DNA of 5,625 nt from Bacteroidota bacterium (GTDB taxonomy: Bacteria > Bacteroidota > Bacteroidia > Chitinophagales > Chitinophagaceae), in contig JAEZAM010000019.1 in assembly GCA_023430465.1 (NCBI GenBank), positions 1 to 5,625 of the forward strand. Direction: 5' to 3'. This document shows, piece by piece, positions 1 to 5,205 of the stretch (positions are counted from its first letter, which is position 1; every line of letters starts with the position of its first letter). The position numbers were made by a program, and so were the translations under genes. Below the pieces are notes generated by a model. It saw nothing but the letters and a program-made list of their open reading frames with translations. It ran no database searches and was not told the DNA's origin.

Positions 1-37
1 GTGCCGAGCGCAGCGAGGTGTATCGAAGGCGCCGCGG
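1..37. repeat. GC-rich repeat-like intergenic segment
   Basis: The left edge has no convincing coding sequence in any frame. It contains the phrase CGAGCGCAGCGAG followed by GTGTATCGAAGGCGCC, with overlapping self-complementary hexamers GGCGCC (28-33) and CCGCGG (32-37). From memory, this type of phrase recurs between genes in many bacterial genomes, so a dispersed intergenic repeat is the likeliest reading. The window edge may cut it. Only one copy is visible here, so the repeat call is an inference. Confidence 0.3.
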
Positions 38-57
38 ACAGGATGCGGAACCAAGTA

Positions 58-96
58 AACCTCAACCTCAACCTTAGCCTCAACCTCAGCCTCACC
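58..96 (-). repeat. Degenerate GTTGAG hexamer array after the beta-lactamase stop
   Basis: Read on the minus strand, the array starts at the first base after the TAG stop (99-97). It runs GGTGAG, GCTGAG, GTTGAG, GCTAAG, GTTGAG, GTTGAG and a final GTT: six hexamers plus half a copy. The same motif in the same orientation and phase follows the stop of the barrel gene at 5206. It has no dyad, so it is not a terminator by itself. Confidence 0.85.
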
Positions 97-915
97 CTAC
101 ATTTTCCCTTCAAAAAAACCGAGATCCTTCAGGATATCCTTCAACAGTTTCATTCTCACCGTCCGCATATCGAAATCTGGGTCCTTTGACTCCAGGTTAA
201 GGACAAAGAAGTAGGGATGGTTATTTTCTTCTATCCAGCCAACGATCCAGCCGATGTCTCTGCCACCTTCGGTTCCCCAGCCGGTCTTGTACCCAAGCCG
301 GTAAAGCGTATTGTTCTCGAACAACATCGCGCGGCGGACCATCTCCTGGTTTGTTTTGAAAAACGGGAGCTGGTTGAAATACAATTGCTTTACCAGCCCG
401 AGTTGTTCGTCTGGTGTGATCTTCATTGAATTGTCCAGCCAGAAGGTATCGATCGCTGAGCTGATATGAACCTTCTGCGTGTCAGTTTTGACAGCATAGT
501 TCATTGTATCCAGCCAGGATTCCATTTTTTCCCTGCCGATACGACGTGCCACTTCCCTGTAATATGGCACGGATGAAACCCGGAAGGCTTCATACATCGT
601 CAGGTCGCGGTCCCACTCTGGTCTTCTTTTGACTCCATCCCAGGGTATCACCATGCTGTCGCTGGTGATCGCGCCGGTCTGCAGGCCGATCAGCGAATTC
701 ACGATCTTGAAAGTCGAGGCGGGTGTGTAACTGCTATCCGTATACCGGGATAAGTTATAAATGGTAAACCTGCCGCTGCCATTGTCCATCAAACCGAAGC
801 AGCCCTCTACTTTATTTTCAGCAAAATATTTACCGAGGTTATCATCCACTTTCACGTTGTTCGGTGAGCAGGAAGCAATAAGCAGAACACATACAAATGC
901 TGCAATTGATCGCAT
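97..915 (-). CDS. Class D (OXA-like) beta-lactamase, lipoprotein
   Basis: A 272-aa serine beta-lactamase of class D, expected to hydrolyse beta-lactams in the periplasm while lipid-anchored. Visible motifs: lipoprotein signal peptide with lipobox IASC and lipidated Cys16; active-site S67-T-F-K70; S114-S-V116; W159 in the FWL segment after the omega-loop; and K210-T-G212 followed by WG. The usual class D Y-G-N motif is not intact: Y140 is followed by A-V, and about six extra residues precede FWL compared with OXA-10 or OXA-48 as I remember them. The ATG at 915 is chosen over an upstream TTG at 945 because it starts the signal peptide directly and because a TAnnTTTG box lies at 938-931, inside the longer version. 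It follows kbl by 66 nt on the same strand and probably has its own promoter. A non-hydrolytic penicillin-binding relative is possible. Confidence 0.87.
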   Translation of the reverse strand: MRSIAAFVCVLLIASCSPNNVKVDDNLGKYFAENKVEGCFGLMDNGSGRFTIYNLSRYTDSSYTPASTFKIVNSLIGLQTGAITSDSMVIPWDGVKRRPEWDRDLTMYEAFRVSSVPYYREVARRIGREKMESWLDTMNYAVKTDTQKVHISSAIDTFWLDNSMKITPDEQLGLVKQLYFNQLPFFKTNQEMVRRAMLFENNTLYRLGYKTGWGTEGGRDIGWIVGWIEENNHPYFFVLNLESKDPDFDMRTVRMKLLKDILKDLGFFEGKM

Positions 916-930
916 AGCTGAAAATTTTCG

Positions 931-938
931 CAAAGGTA
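931..938 (-). promoter_or_regulatory. TAnnTTTG box for the beta-lactamase gene
   Basis: On the minus strand this reads TACCTTTG, an exact match to the Bacteroidota -7 consensus TAnnTTTG, 15 nt before the ATG at 915. No TTG is found 19-21 nt upstream, so only the -7 half is supported. The implied leader is very short, and there is no Shine-Dalgarno site. Confidence 0.5.
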
Positions 939-981
939 ATGGCAATCACGTGTGCGGGGTTAAAAAAGCAACCGACTGGCG

Positions 982-2169
982 TTATTTGATTACGCCGAGC
1001 TCCTTCCCGATCCTTGTAAATGCGTCTATCGCCTTTTCCAGGTGGTGCATTTCATGCGCCGCGCTGAGCTGGACGCGGATCCTTGCCTGTCCTTTGGCCA
1101 CAACCGGGAAGAAGAACCCGATCACATAGATACCTTCTTCCAGCAGGCGGGCGGCAAAGGTTTGCGCCAATACTGCATCGTAGAGCATAATGGGAACGAT
1201 CGGATGATCGCCGGGCCTGATATCGAAACCAGCAGCAGTCATGCCTTCACGGAAATAGCGGGTGTTGCGTTCCAGCTTGTCCCTTAGTTCCGTTGTCTCC
1301 GTAAGCATATCCAGTACTGCAATAGATGCGCCCACGATGGAAGGTGCGAGTGTGTTACTAAACAGGTAAGGTCTTGATTTTTGCCGAAGCATTTCAATCA
1401 CTTCTTTCCTGCCGGAAGTAAATCCACCCGAAGCGCCGCCCAATGCCTTGCCAAGTGTGCCGGTGATGATATCTATCTTACCCATCACACCCCTGTACTC
1501 GTGTGTGCCGCGGCCTGTTTTCCCGATAAAACCGGATGAATGACATTCATCGATCATTACAACGGCATCATACTTTTCCGCCAGGTTCACGATCTCATCC
1601 AGTTGTGCGATGGTGCCATCCATGCTGAATGAACCATCGGTAACGATGATCCTCGACCGGCAGGCAGCAGCTTCTTTTAGTTTCGCTTCCAGGTCCTGCA
1701 TATTATTGTGCTCATAACGGAACCGCTGGGCTTTGCAAAGCCGAACGCCATCAATGATCGAGGCGTGGTTCAGCGCATCCGAGATGATCGCATCCTCTTC
1801 ATTGAACAGCGGTTCGAACACACCACCGTTGGCATCGAAAGCCGCCGCATAGAGGATCGTGTCCTCAGTGCCGAGGAAGGCTGATATCTTTTGCTCCAGT
1901 TCTTTATGAATATCCTGTGTACCACAGATGAACCGTACGCTGCTCATCCCATAGCCATGACTGTCAATAGCTTCATGAGCCGCTTTTATCACTGCCGGAT
2001 GAGAAGACAACCCGAGGTAGTTGTTGGCACAAAAGTTCAGTACTGTCTTGCCGTTCACCATGATCTCGGCACCCTGCGGACTGACGATGATCCTTTCTTT
2101 TTTATACAGCCCTGCAGCATCTATTTCTTTGAGTTCCCGCGCGATGCGCTCTGAAAAACGATTGTTCAT
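982..2169 (-). CDS. kbl: Glycine C-acetyltransferase (2-amino-3-ketobutyrate CoA ligase)
   Basis: A 395-aa PLP enzyme of the alpha-oxoamine synthase family. It converts 2-amino-3-ketobutyrate plus CoA to glycine and acetyl-CoA, the second step of threonine breakdown after threonine dehydrogenase, in the cytoplasm. Family landmarks run the full length: NFCANNYLGL (46-55), H135 in NHASIID (stacks on PLP), D207 and H210 in DECHSSG, the PLP-binding K241 in TGTLGKALGG, and R365 in GQARIRVQLSAAHE (substrate carboxylate). The length and the GFFFPVV-KGQARIR stretch match E. coli Kbl (398 aa) rather than AONS or serine palmitoyltransferase. The frame stays open upstream to 2505, but homology begins at the ATG at 2169, which sits just after a TAnnTTTG box, so the longer form is rejected. 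The mRNA has no Shine-Dalgarno site. No threonine dehydrogenase gene lies in the window. Confidence 0.97.
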   Translation of the reverse strand: MNNRFSERIARELKEIDAAGLYKKERIIVSPQGAEIMVNGKTVLNFCANNYLGLSSHPAVIKAAHEAIDSHGYGMSSVRFICGTQDIHKELEQKISAFLGTEDTILYAAAFDANGGVFEPLFNEEDAIISDALNHASIIDGVRLCKAQRFRYEHNNMQDLEAKLKEAAACRSRIIVTDGSFSMDGTIAQLDEIVNLAEKYDAVVMIDECHSSGFIGKTGRGTHEYRGVMGKIDIITGTLGKALGGASGGFTSGRKEVIEMLRQKSRPYLFSNTLAPSIVGASIAVLDMLTETTELRDKLERNTRYFREGMTAAGFDIRPGDHPIVPIMLYDAVLAQTFAARLLEEGIYVIGFFFPVVAKGQARIRVQLSAAHEMHHLEKAIDAFTRIGKELGVIK

Positions 2170-2186
2170 TGGAGGAGTTTGAGCCG

Positions 2187-2194
2187 CAAACCTA
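2187..2194 (-). promoter_or_regulatory. TAnnTTTG box for kbl
   Basis: On the minus strand this reads TAGGTTTG, an exact Bacteroidota -7 box, 17 nt before the kbl ATG. There is no TTG at the expected -33 distance. A short dyad, GTTTG/CAAAC (2177-2181 and 2187-2191), overlaps the box and could be an operator half-site pair, but it is short enough to arise by chance. Confidence 0.5.
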
Positions 2195-2201
2195 AGAAAA
2201 T

Positions 2202-2214
2202 CCCGCCGCGCGGG
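2202..2214. promoter_or_regulatory. GC-rich dyad upstream of the kbl -7 box
   Basis: CCCGC-CGC-GCGGG is a perfect 5-bp inverted repeat with a 3-nt centre. It lies seven bases upstream of the kbl -7 box, where the -33 contact would fall. On the minus strand it is followed by ATTTTCTT, so it could also act as a weak terminator for leftward transcripts, but no leftward gene lies upstream to need one. An operator role is a guess. Confidence 0.25.
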
Positions 2215-2239
2215 AGCAGGGACTCGCCTCTGACAGGTT

Positions 2240-2249
2240 TTGCCGGCAA
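2240..2249. promoter_or_regulatory. Palindrome TTGCCGGCAA in the divergent control region
   Basis: A perfect 10-nt palindrome in the non-coding region between kbl and the small secreted-protein gene. A 7-bp inverted pair, AGGTTTT (2235-2241) and AAAACCT (2283-2289), begins at the same place. Nothing links it to a particular regulator, and a 10-nt palindrome can occur by chance. Confidence 0.2.
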
Positions 2250-2308
2250 TTTTCACACGGGGATATGCACAGTTCATCGGGGAAAACCTACCGTCGGCCT
2301 GATTGATC

Positions 2309-2339
2309 TTGCCGTTCGTGGAAGAGAAATTTAGGTTTG
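2309..2339 (+). promoter_or_regulatory. Bacteroidota housekeeping promoter for the small secreted-protein gene
   Basis: TTG (2309-2311), exactly 20 nt of spacer, then TAGGTTTG (2332-2339). Both boxes and the spacing fit the Bacteroidota primary-sigma consensus TTG-N19-21-TAnnTTTG. The start of transcription would fall near 2346, giving a leader of about 45 nt before the ATG at 2391. It directly abuts an ECF-type promoter candidate, so the gene may have basal and induced promoters. Confidence 0.65.
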
Positions 2340-2341
2340 CG

Positions 2342-2367
2342 GTAACATTTTTCGCGGCAACGCGTCC
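2342..2367 (+). promoter_or_regulatory. Candidate ECF-sigma promoter for the small secreted-protein gene
   Basis: GTAACATT (2342-2349) and CGTCC (2363-2367), with 16 nt between GGTAAC and CGT. This is the typical ECF arrangement of an AAC-containing -35 and a CGT-type -10. The same GTAACATT with CGT at the identical 21-nt offset precedes the sigma gene (2616-2639). The match is seen directly; recognition by the sigma factor encoded here is inferred. Confidence 0.5.
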
Positions 2368-2390
2368 AATGCTTAACACAACCAATTCAC

Positions 2391-2588
2391 ATGAGACAGC
2401 AACCTTATTTCCGCATGGCCCTCGTTGCACTGGCTTTTTCCGGTGTAATGGTTTGTTTACAGTCGTTTCAATCGGCGGCCGCCCCTGAACCATGTGAAGA
2501 ATCACTGGAAAATTGCTCTAAAAACCCTGAAAATGGGAGCAAAATGACCTGGGAAAGCCTTCCTGCCCAGTTTTTTTCTTCTTTTTGA
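2391..2588 (+). CDS. Small secreted two-cysteine protein, function unknown
   Basis: A 65-aa protein I cannot assign a function. Residues 1-31 look like a Sec signal peptide: RQQPYFR at the start, a hydrophobic core of about 9-22, and an AAA ending before PEP. The predicted mature part is only about 34 residues, acidic in its first half, with two cysteines (C35 and C42) that could form a disulfide, and an aromatic end WESLPAQFFSSF. Support for a real gene: a good signal peptide, a well-spaced promoter pair upstream, and a terminator at its 3' end. Against it: no Shine-Dalgarno site and small size. I recall similar short proteins with W-E-x-L...QFFS tails in Chitinophagaceae, but cannot check this. 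The matched ECF-type promoter suggests control by the neighbouring sigma factor. Confidence 0.7.
   Translation: MRQQPYFRMALVALAFSGVMVCLQSFQSAAAPEPCEESLENCSKNPENGSKMTWESLPAQFFSSF
2549..2585 (+). terminator. Intrinsic terminator overlapping the end of the small gene
   Basis: CTGGG (2549-2553) pairs with CCCAG (2566-2570) around a 12-nt loop that can itself form short AA/TT pairs. Seven T (2571-2577) and then CTTCTTTTT follow at once. The hairpin and T-tract lie inside the coding sequence and encode its last dozen or so residues, including FF. It should keep transcripts of the small gene from reaching the sigma gene. The stem is short, so its efficiency is uncertain. Confidence 0.55.
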
Positions 2589-2614
2589 TAAATATTCGAT
2601 TTTTCTTCCCGTTC

Positions 2615-2643
2615 TGTAACATTCCCCTTTTCCGCACGTATTA
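2615..2643 (+). promoter_or_regulatory. Candidate ECF-type autoregulatory promoter of the sigma gene
   Basis: TGTAAC (2615-2620), 16 nt of spacer, then CGTATTA (2637-2643). This has ECF geometry and shares GTAACATT and the CGT offset with the element at 2342-2367. No TAnnTTTG box is present between 2589 and 2692. The implied leader is about 45 nt and contains CCGGG (2652-2656) and CCCGG (2676-2680), which can pair, plus the palindrome CCGGTACCGG (2677-2686). Autoregulation is inferred from the usual habit of ECF operons. Confidence 0.55.
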
Positions 2644-2692
2644 AATTTATTCCGGGCTACTTAGTAATTTCGAGACCCGGTACCGGCTGTTT

Positions 2693-3178
2693 ATGACTGA
2701 AAGAGAATACAATGAATGTGTGAACCAGTACGCAGATAATGTGTACCGCTTTATTCTGAAAAACCTCCGACATGAAGAGGATGCCCGGGATGTAGTGCAA
2801 ACCGCTTTTGAAAAAATGTGGCGGAACAGGGAGGAAGTAGATGCCACCCGCTCGAAATCCTACCTTTTCACGGTAGCCTATCACCAGATGATCGACCATA
2901 TCCGTAAGGTGAAACGCATCCAACTCAAGGAGGAGTTCAATGAAGGTTCAAAGGTGCAGGACAGGCCGGCCAATAACCTGAAGAAGGTTTTGGAAGAGGC
3001 GCTGGCCAGGCTAAGCGAAACGCAACGCTCACTGGTACTGCTGAAAGACTACGAAGGATACAGCTATGATGAAATCGGCCGTATCACCGGGTTGAGCGAA
3101 AGCCAGGTAAAAGTTTATCTGCACCGCGCAAGGGTACAATTGAAAGAGTACCTGGTTAAAATCGAAAACGTGATCTAA
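2693..3178 (+). CDS. ECF-family RNA polymerase sigma factor
   Basis: A 161-aa sigma-70-family factor of the ECF type, which redirects RNA polymerase to a small set of promoters. Region 2 spans about 8-75, with EDARDVVQTAFEKMW (29-43, the core-binding segment) and YLFTVAYHQMIDHIRKVKR (57-75, -10 recognition). A short acidic linker leads to region 4 at about 100-155, which carries LSETQRSLVLLKDYEGYSYDEIG and the helix-turn-helix SESQVKVYLHRARVQLKEYL for -35 recognition. There is no region 3 and no C-terminal extension, as expected for ECF proteins. The ATG at 2693 gives the usual start MTEREYNECVNQYADNVYRF. Like many genes of this phylum, it lacks a Shine-Dalgarno site. The next gene begins 15 nt after the stop and encodes the likely anti-sigma partner, so the factor is probably held at the membrane until a signal arrives. 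Confidence 0.95.
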   Translation: MTEREYNECVNQYADNVYRFILKNLRHEEDARDVVQTAFEKMWRNREEVDATRSKSYLFTVAYHQMIDHIRKVKRIQLKEEFNEGSKVQDRPANNLKKVLEEALARLSETQRSLVLLKDYEGYSYDEIGRITGLSESQVKVYLHRARVQLKEYLVKIENVI

Positions 3179-3183
3179 AGGAG
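3177..3183 (+). promoter_or_regulatory. Shine-Dalgarno site for the anti-sigma gene
   Basis: AAAGGAG starts within the sigma gene's TAA stop and lies 10 nt before the ATG at 3194. It is the clearest canonical ribosome site in the window (the final partial gene has a shorter AAAGGA). It supports separate, efficient initiation on a shared sigma / anti-sigma mRNA. Confidence 0.65.
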
Positions 3184-3193
3184 AAATAGTAGC

Positions 3194-4291
3194 ATGAACA
3201 TCGACCGCCATAATTACGAAGAATATTTCATCCTCTACCTGGATGAAGAACTTTCCGCCGGAGAAAGACGGCAGGTAGAGCAGTTCGTGGAGCAACATCC
3301 CGATCTGAAGGAAGAATTTGACCTGCTCCTTAGCAGCAAGCTTCCTGTCGATGACGCTGTCGTTTTTGCTGACAAACAATCGCTGCTGCGCACGGAGACC
3401 GGCAGCACCATCAATCCCGCAAACTTCGAAGAATACTGCCTTCTCTATACAGACAATGAACTGACCGCTGCTGAAAGAAAACAGGTGGAAGAACTGGCCG
3501 CAGGCTCTCCTGAGTTGCTGGCAGAACTCCAGCGTTTCGCACGCACGGTTGCGAACCCGGAGACTATCCTATTTCCCGATAAGGCAAGCCTCTACCGCCG
3601 TGAAGAAAAAAAGCGCCCGGTAGTATATTTTACCATCCGCCGTATAGCCATAGCAGCAGGCCTGATCCTGGCAGTAAGCACTACAGCACTTCTCCTTTCA
3701 CGCAGTAACAATGAGCGCACGACAGATGAGTCAGTAGCGGTGAATACTCCGTCCGCCGAAACCAGCAATGGAACTGAAGTTGTGATTCCATCGAATGAAC
3801 CTGCAGAACCACAAACGTTGGTAACAGCACCCGCCGGTGTTGAAGTTGTGGCTTCGGAGAATAAACGAAGCAGGATTGCACCATCTGTAAGAAATGAAGT
3901 CGCAACAGATTTTGTGAACGTAAGTAATCCAAACAATCTTGCGCAGCCAACGCACAATCCAAATGTAAATGGCAGCGAACAGGCAGATGTAGCCAGGTTA
4001 GACAAGGTTGAAACACCTGCAACAGGTTCTTTAACAACTCCAAAGCAAATTAATCAGCTTCCAACTGTAACAGTTGATAATGCACGTCCGTTACAATCTG
4101 GATACATGACCGCAAGTAATTCCGTTGAACCGGAAGCGGACACGTACACAGAGGCAAGCGAACCAGGTCGTAAGAATAAGCTCCGTGGATTTTTCCGGAA
4201 AGTTACTCGGACATTCGAAAAGACCACCAACATACAGGCAACAGACGACGAAGATCGTTTGCTCGTAGGTTCACTTTCCATCAGGTTATAG
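3194..4291 (+). CDS. Membrane anti-sigma-like protein with duplicated N-terminal domain
   Basis: A 365-aa protein, most likely the anti-sigma factor for the ECF sigma encoded 15 nt upstream. The cytoplasmic N-terminus holds two tandem copies of one domain (about 7-66 and 77-135). Each begins N-[YF]-E-E-Y and continues LY-D-[EN]-EL...ER-QVE, ending [AP]DK-SL-R. One transmembrane helix follows (about 148-169, after KKRPVVYFTIRR). The periplasmic part (170-365) is low in complexity and rich in T, S, N, P and E. It ends in a basic segment, RKNKLRGFFRKVTRTFEK (326-343), and a hydrophobic strand-like tail, LLVGSLSIRL. The single cysteine (C82) rules out the zinc-binding HxxxCxxC anti-sigma motif, so the assignment rests on gene order, topology and resemblance to Bacteroidota proteins I recall. 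There is no FecR domain. A barrel gene follows after 68 nt. Confidence 0.75.
   Translation: MNIDRHNYEEYFILYLDEELSAGERRQVEQFVEQHPDLKEEFDLLLSSKLPVDDAVVFADKQSLLRTETGSTINPANFEEYCLLYTDNELTAAERKQVEELAAGSPELLAELQRFARTVANPETILFPDKASLYRREEKKRPVVYFTIRRIAIAAGLILAVSTTALLLSRSNNERTTDESVAVNTPSAETSNGTEVVIPSNEPAEPQTLVTAPAGVEVVASENKRSRIAPSVRNEVATDFVNVSNPNNLAQPTHNPNVNGSEQADVARLDKVETPATGSLTTPKQINQLPTVTVDNARPLQSGYMTASNSVEPEADTYTEASEPGRKNKLRGFFRKVTRTFEKTTNIQATDDEDRLLVGSLSIRL
3212..3598 (+). repeat. Tandem intragenic duplication encoding two anti-sigma-like domains
   Basis: Codons 7-66 (3212-3391) and 77-135 (3422-3598) of the anti-sigma gene encode alignable copies with a period of 70 codons. Conserved positions include N, EEY, LY, D, EL, ER, QVE, PEL/PDL, DK, SL and R. 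The DNA has diverged well beyond a recent duplication, so the event is old. Confidence 0.85.
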
Positions 4292-4359
4292 CATCCGCTC
4301 CGCGACCCGGAGGCCAACGGACAACAATTTTTTAAAAGCATTTTTTAAACAAGACATTT

Positions 4360-5205
4360 ATGAAAAGGATTTTTACCCTGTGTGCCGCAGTATGTGCTGT
4401 CATTACCAGCTTTGCGCAACAGGACACCACAGCAAAGCAGGCGCCTGACACGATCAAGATCGGCGGCATGGTCATCATCCGTGAAGCAGGCGGTAACAAG
4501 GACACAGGATCAGTTCGGGAAGGAATCTGGAAATACCGCAGAAGAAGTTCCGATAAGCCCGGCAACGTAAGCACAAACTGGTGGATCCTCGATCTGGGTT
4601 TCTCCAACTATAACGATAAAACAAATTATGCCGGCCTGGACGCTCAAACTTTCGCACCCGGTGCTACCGAAGACTGGCTGAAGCTCCGAGCAGGAAAATC
4701 AAGAAGCGTCAACATCTGGGTATTCATGCAGCGCGTGAATGTGATCAAACATGTGGTGAACCTCAAATATGGCCTTGGACTTGAGCTGAATAATTATCAT
4801 TTCGATAATAAATCCGTACGCTTTTCAAAGAGTCCGACCCTTATTACGGCCCTGCCACTGGATCCGACTTTCCAGAACGTGAGCAAGAACAAACTTGCCG
4901 CCGACTACCTGACGGTACCCATCATGTTGAACTTTAATTTTACCCCAACAAAACGCCGCAACTATGGTTTCAGCGCCGGTGTGAGCGCGGGCTATCTCTA
5001 CAGCGCAAGACAAAAAGTGAAAGAAGGGGGCGATGTGGATAAAGTGAAAAGCGATTTCGACCTGCGCAAATGGAAGATCTCCTACGTTGGTGAAGTTTCA
5101 CTCGGGGTGGTAAAGCTCTATGGATCTTATGCCATGAAGAGTATGTTTGAAAAAGGACTTGACCTGACTCCTTACAATGTGGGACTGCGCTTCAGTAACT
5201 GGTAG
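4360..5205 (+). CDS. Outer-membrane beta-barrel protein
   Basis: A 281-aa exported protein predicted to form a small outer-membrane barrel. Residues 1-19 are a Sec signal peptide (MKRIFTLC...SFA, cleavage before QQ). A charged linker (20-70, with KYRRRSSDK) precedes the barrel. From about 74 on, short alternating strands dominate, such as WWILDLGFSNY, VNLKYGLGLELNNYHF, LTVPIMLNFNF, YGFSAGVSAGYLYSA, ISYVGEVSLGVVKLYGSYA and YNVGLRFSNW. The protein ends in an aromatic residue (W281), typical of a barrel insertion signal. The mature part has no cysteines and no plug or TonB-receptor features. It resembles the OMP_b-brl / PorT-like families. It starts 68 nt after the anti-sigma gene with no clear promoter or terminator between (only a weak CTCCG/CGGAG hairpin at 4298-4312 and AT-rich bases), so it is probably the third gene of the sigma operon. 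Its role there, sensor partner or target, is unknown. Confidence 0.85.
   Translation: MKRIFTLCAAVCAVITSFAQQDTTAKQAPDTIKIGGMVIIREAGGNKDTGSVREGIWKYRRRSSDKPGNVSTNWWILDLGFSNYNDKTNYAGLDAQTFAPGATEDWLKLRAGKSRSVNIWVFMQRVNVIKHVVNLKYGLGLELNNYHFDNKSVRFSKSPTLITALPLDPTFQNVSKNKLAADYLTVPIMLNFNFTPTKRRNYGFSAGVSAGYLYSARQKVKEGGDVDKVKSDFDLRKWKISYVGEVSLGVVKLYGSYAMKSMFEKGLDLTPYNVGLRFSNW

Noticed and set aside
1..189. Plus-strand reading frame from GTG at 1
   Set aside because: It consists of the hexamer array read as repeated N-L and S-L residues and then the antisense of the beta-lactamase. It has no initiation signal.
916..945. TTG start at 945 for the beta-lactamase
   Set aside because: It would add ten residues before a complete lipoprotein signal peptide and would lie upstream of or within the TAnnTTTG box at 938-931.
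916..981. Intrinsic terminator between kbl and the beta-lactamase gene
   Set aside because: The minus strand has a T6 run (rc of 962-967) just after kbl, but no stable stem precedes it. Read-through from kbl into the beta-lactamase gene cannot be excluded.
2170..2505. N-terminal extension of the kbl frame to an upstream ATG at 2505
   Set aside because: The added 112 residues have no resemblance to the enzyme family, cross the kbl promoter box and overlap the small gene on the other strand. Homology starts at the ATG at 2169.
3592..4043. Long minus-strand frames opposite the anti-sigma gene
   Set aside because: They are antisense to a well-supported gene, have no start signals, and their composition follows the low-complexity region on the other strand.
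4298..4312. Hairpin CTCCG/CGGAG between the anti-sigma and barrel genes as a terminator
   Set aside because: The stem is only 5 bp and the T-run starts about 15 nt later, so it should not end transcription. The three genes are treated as one unit.
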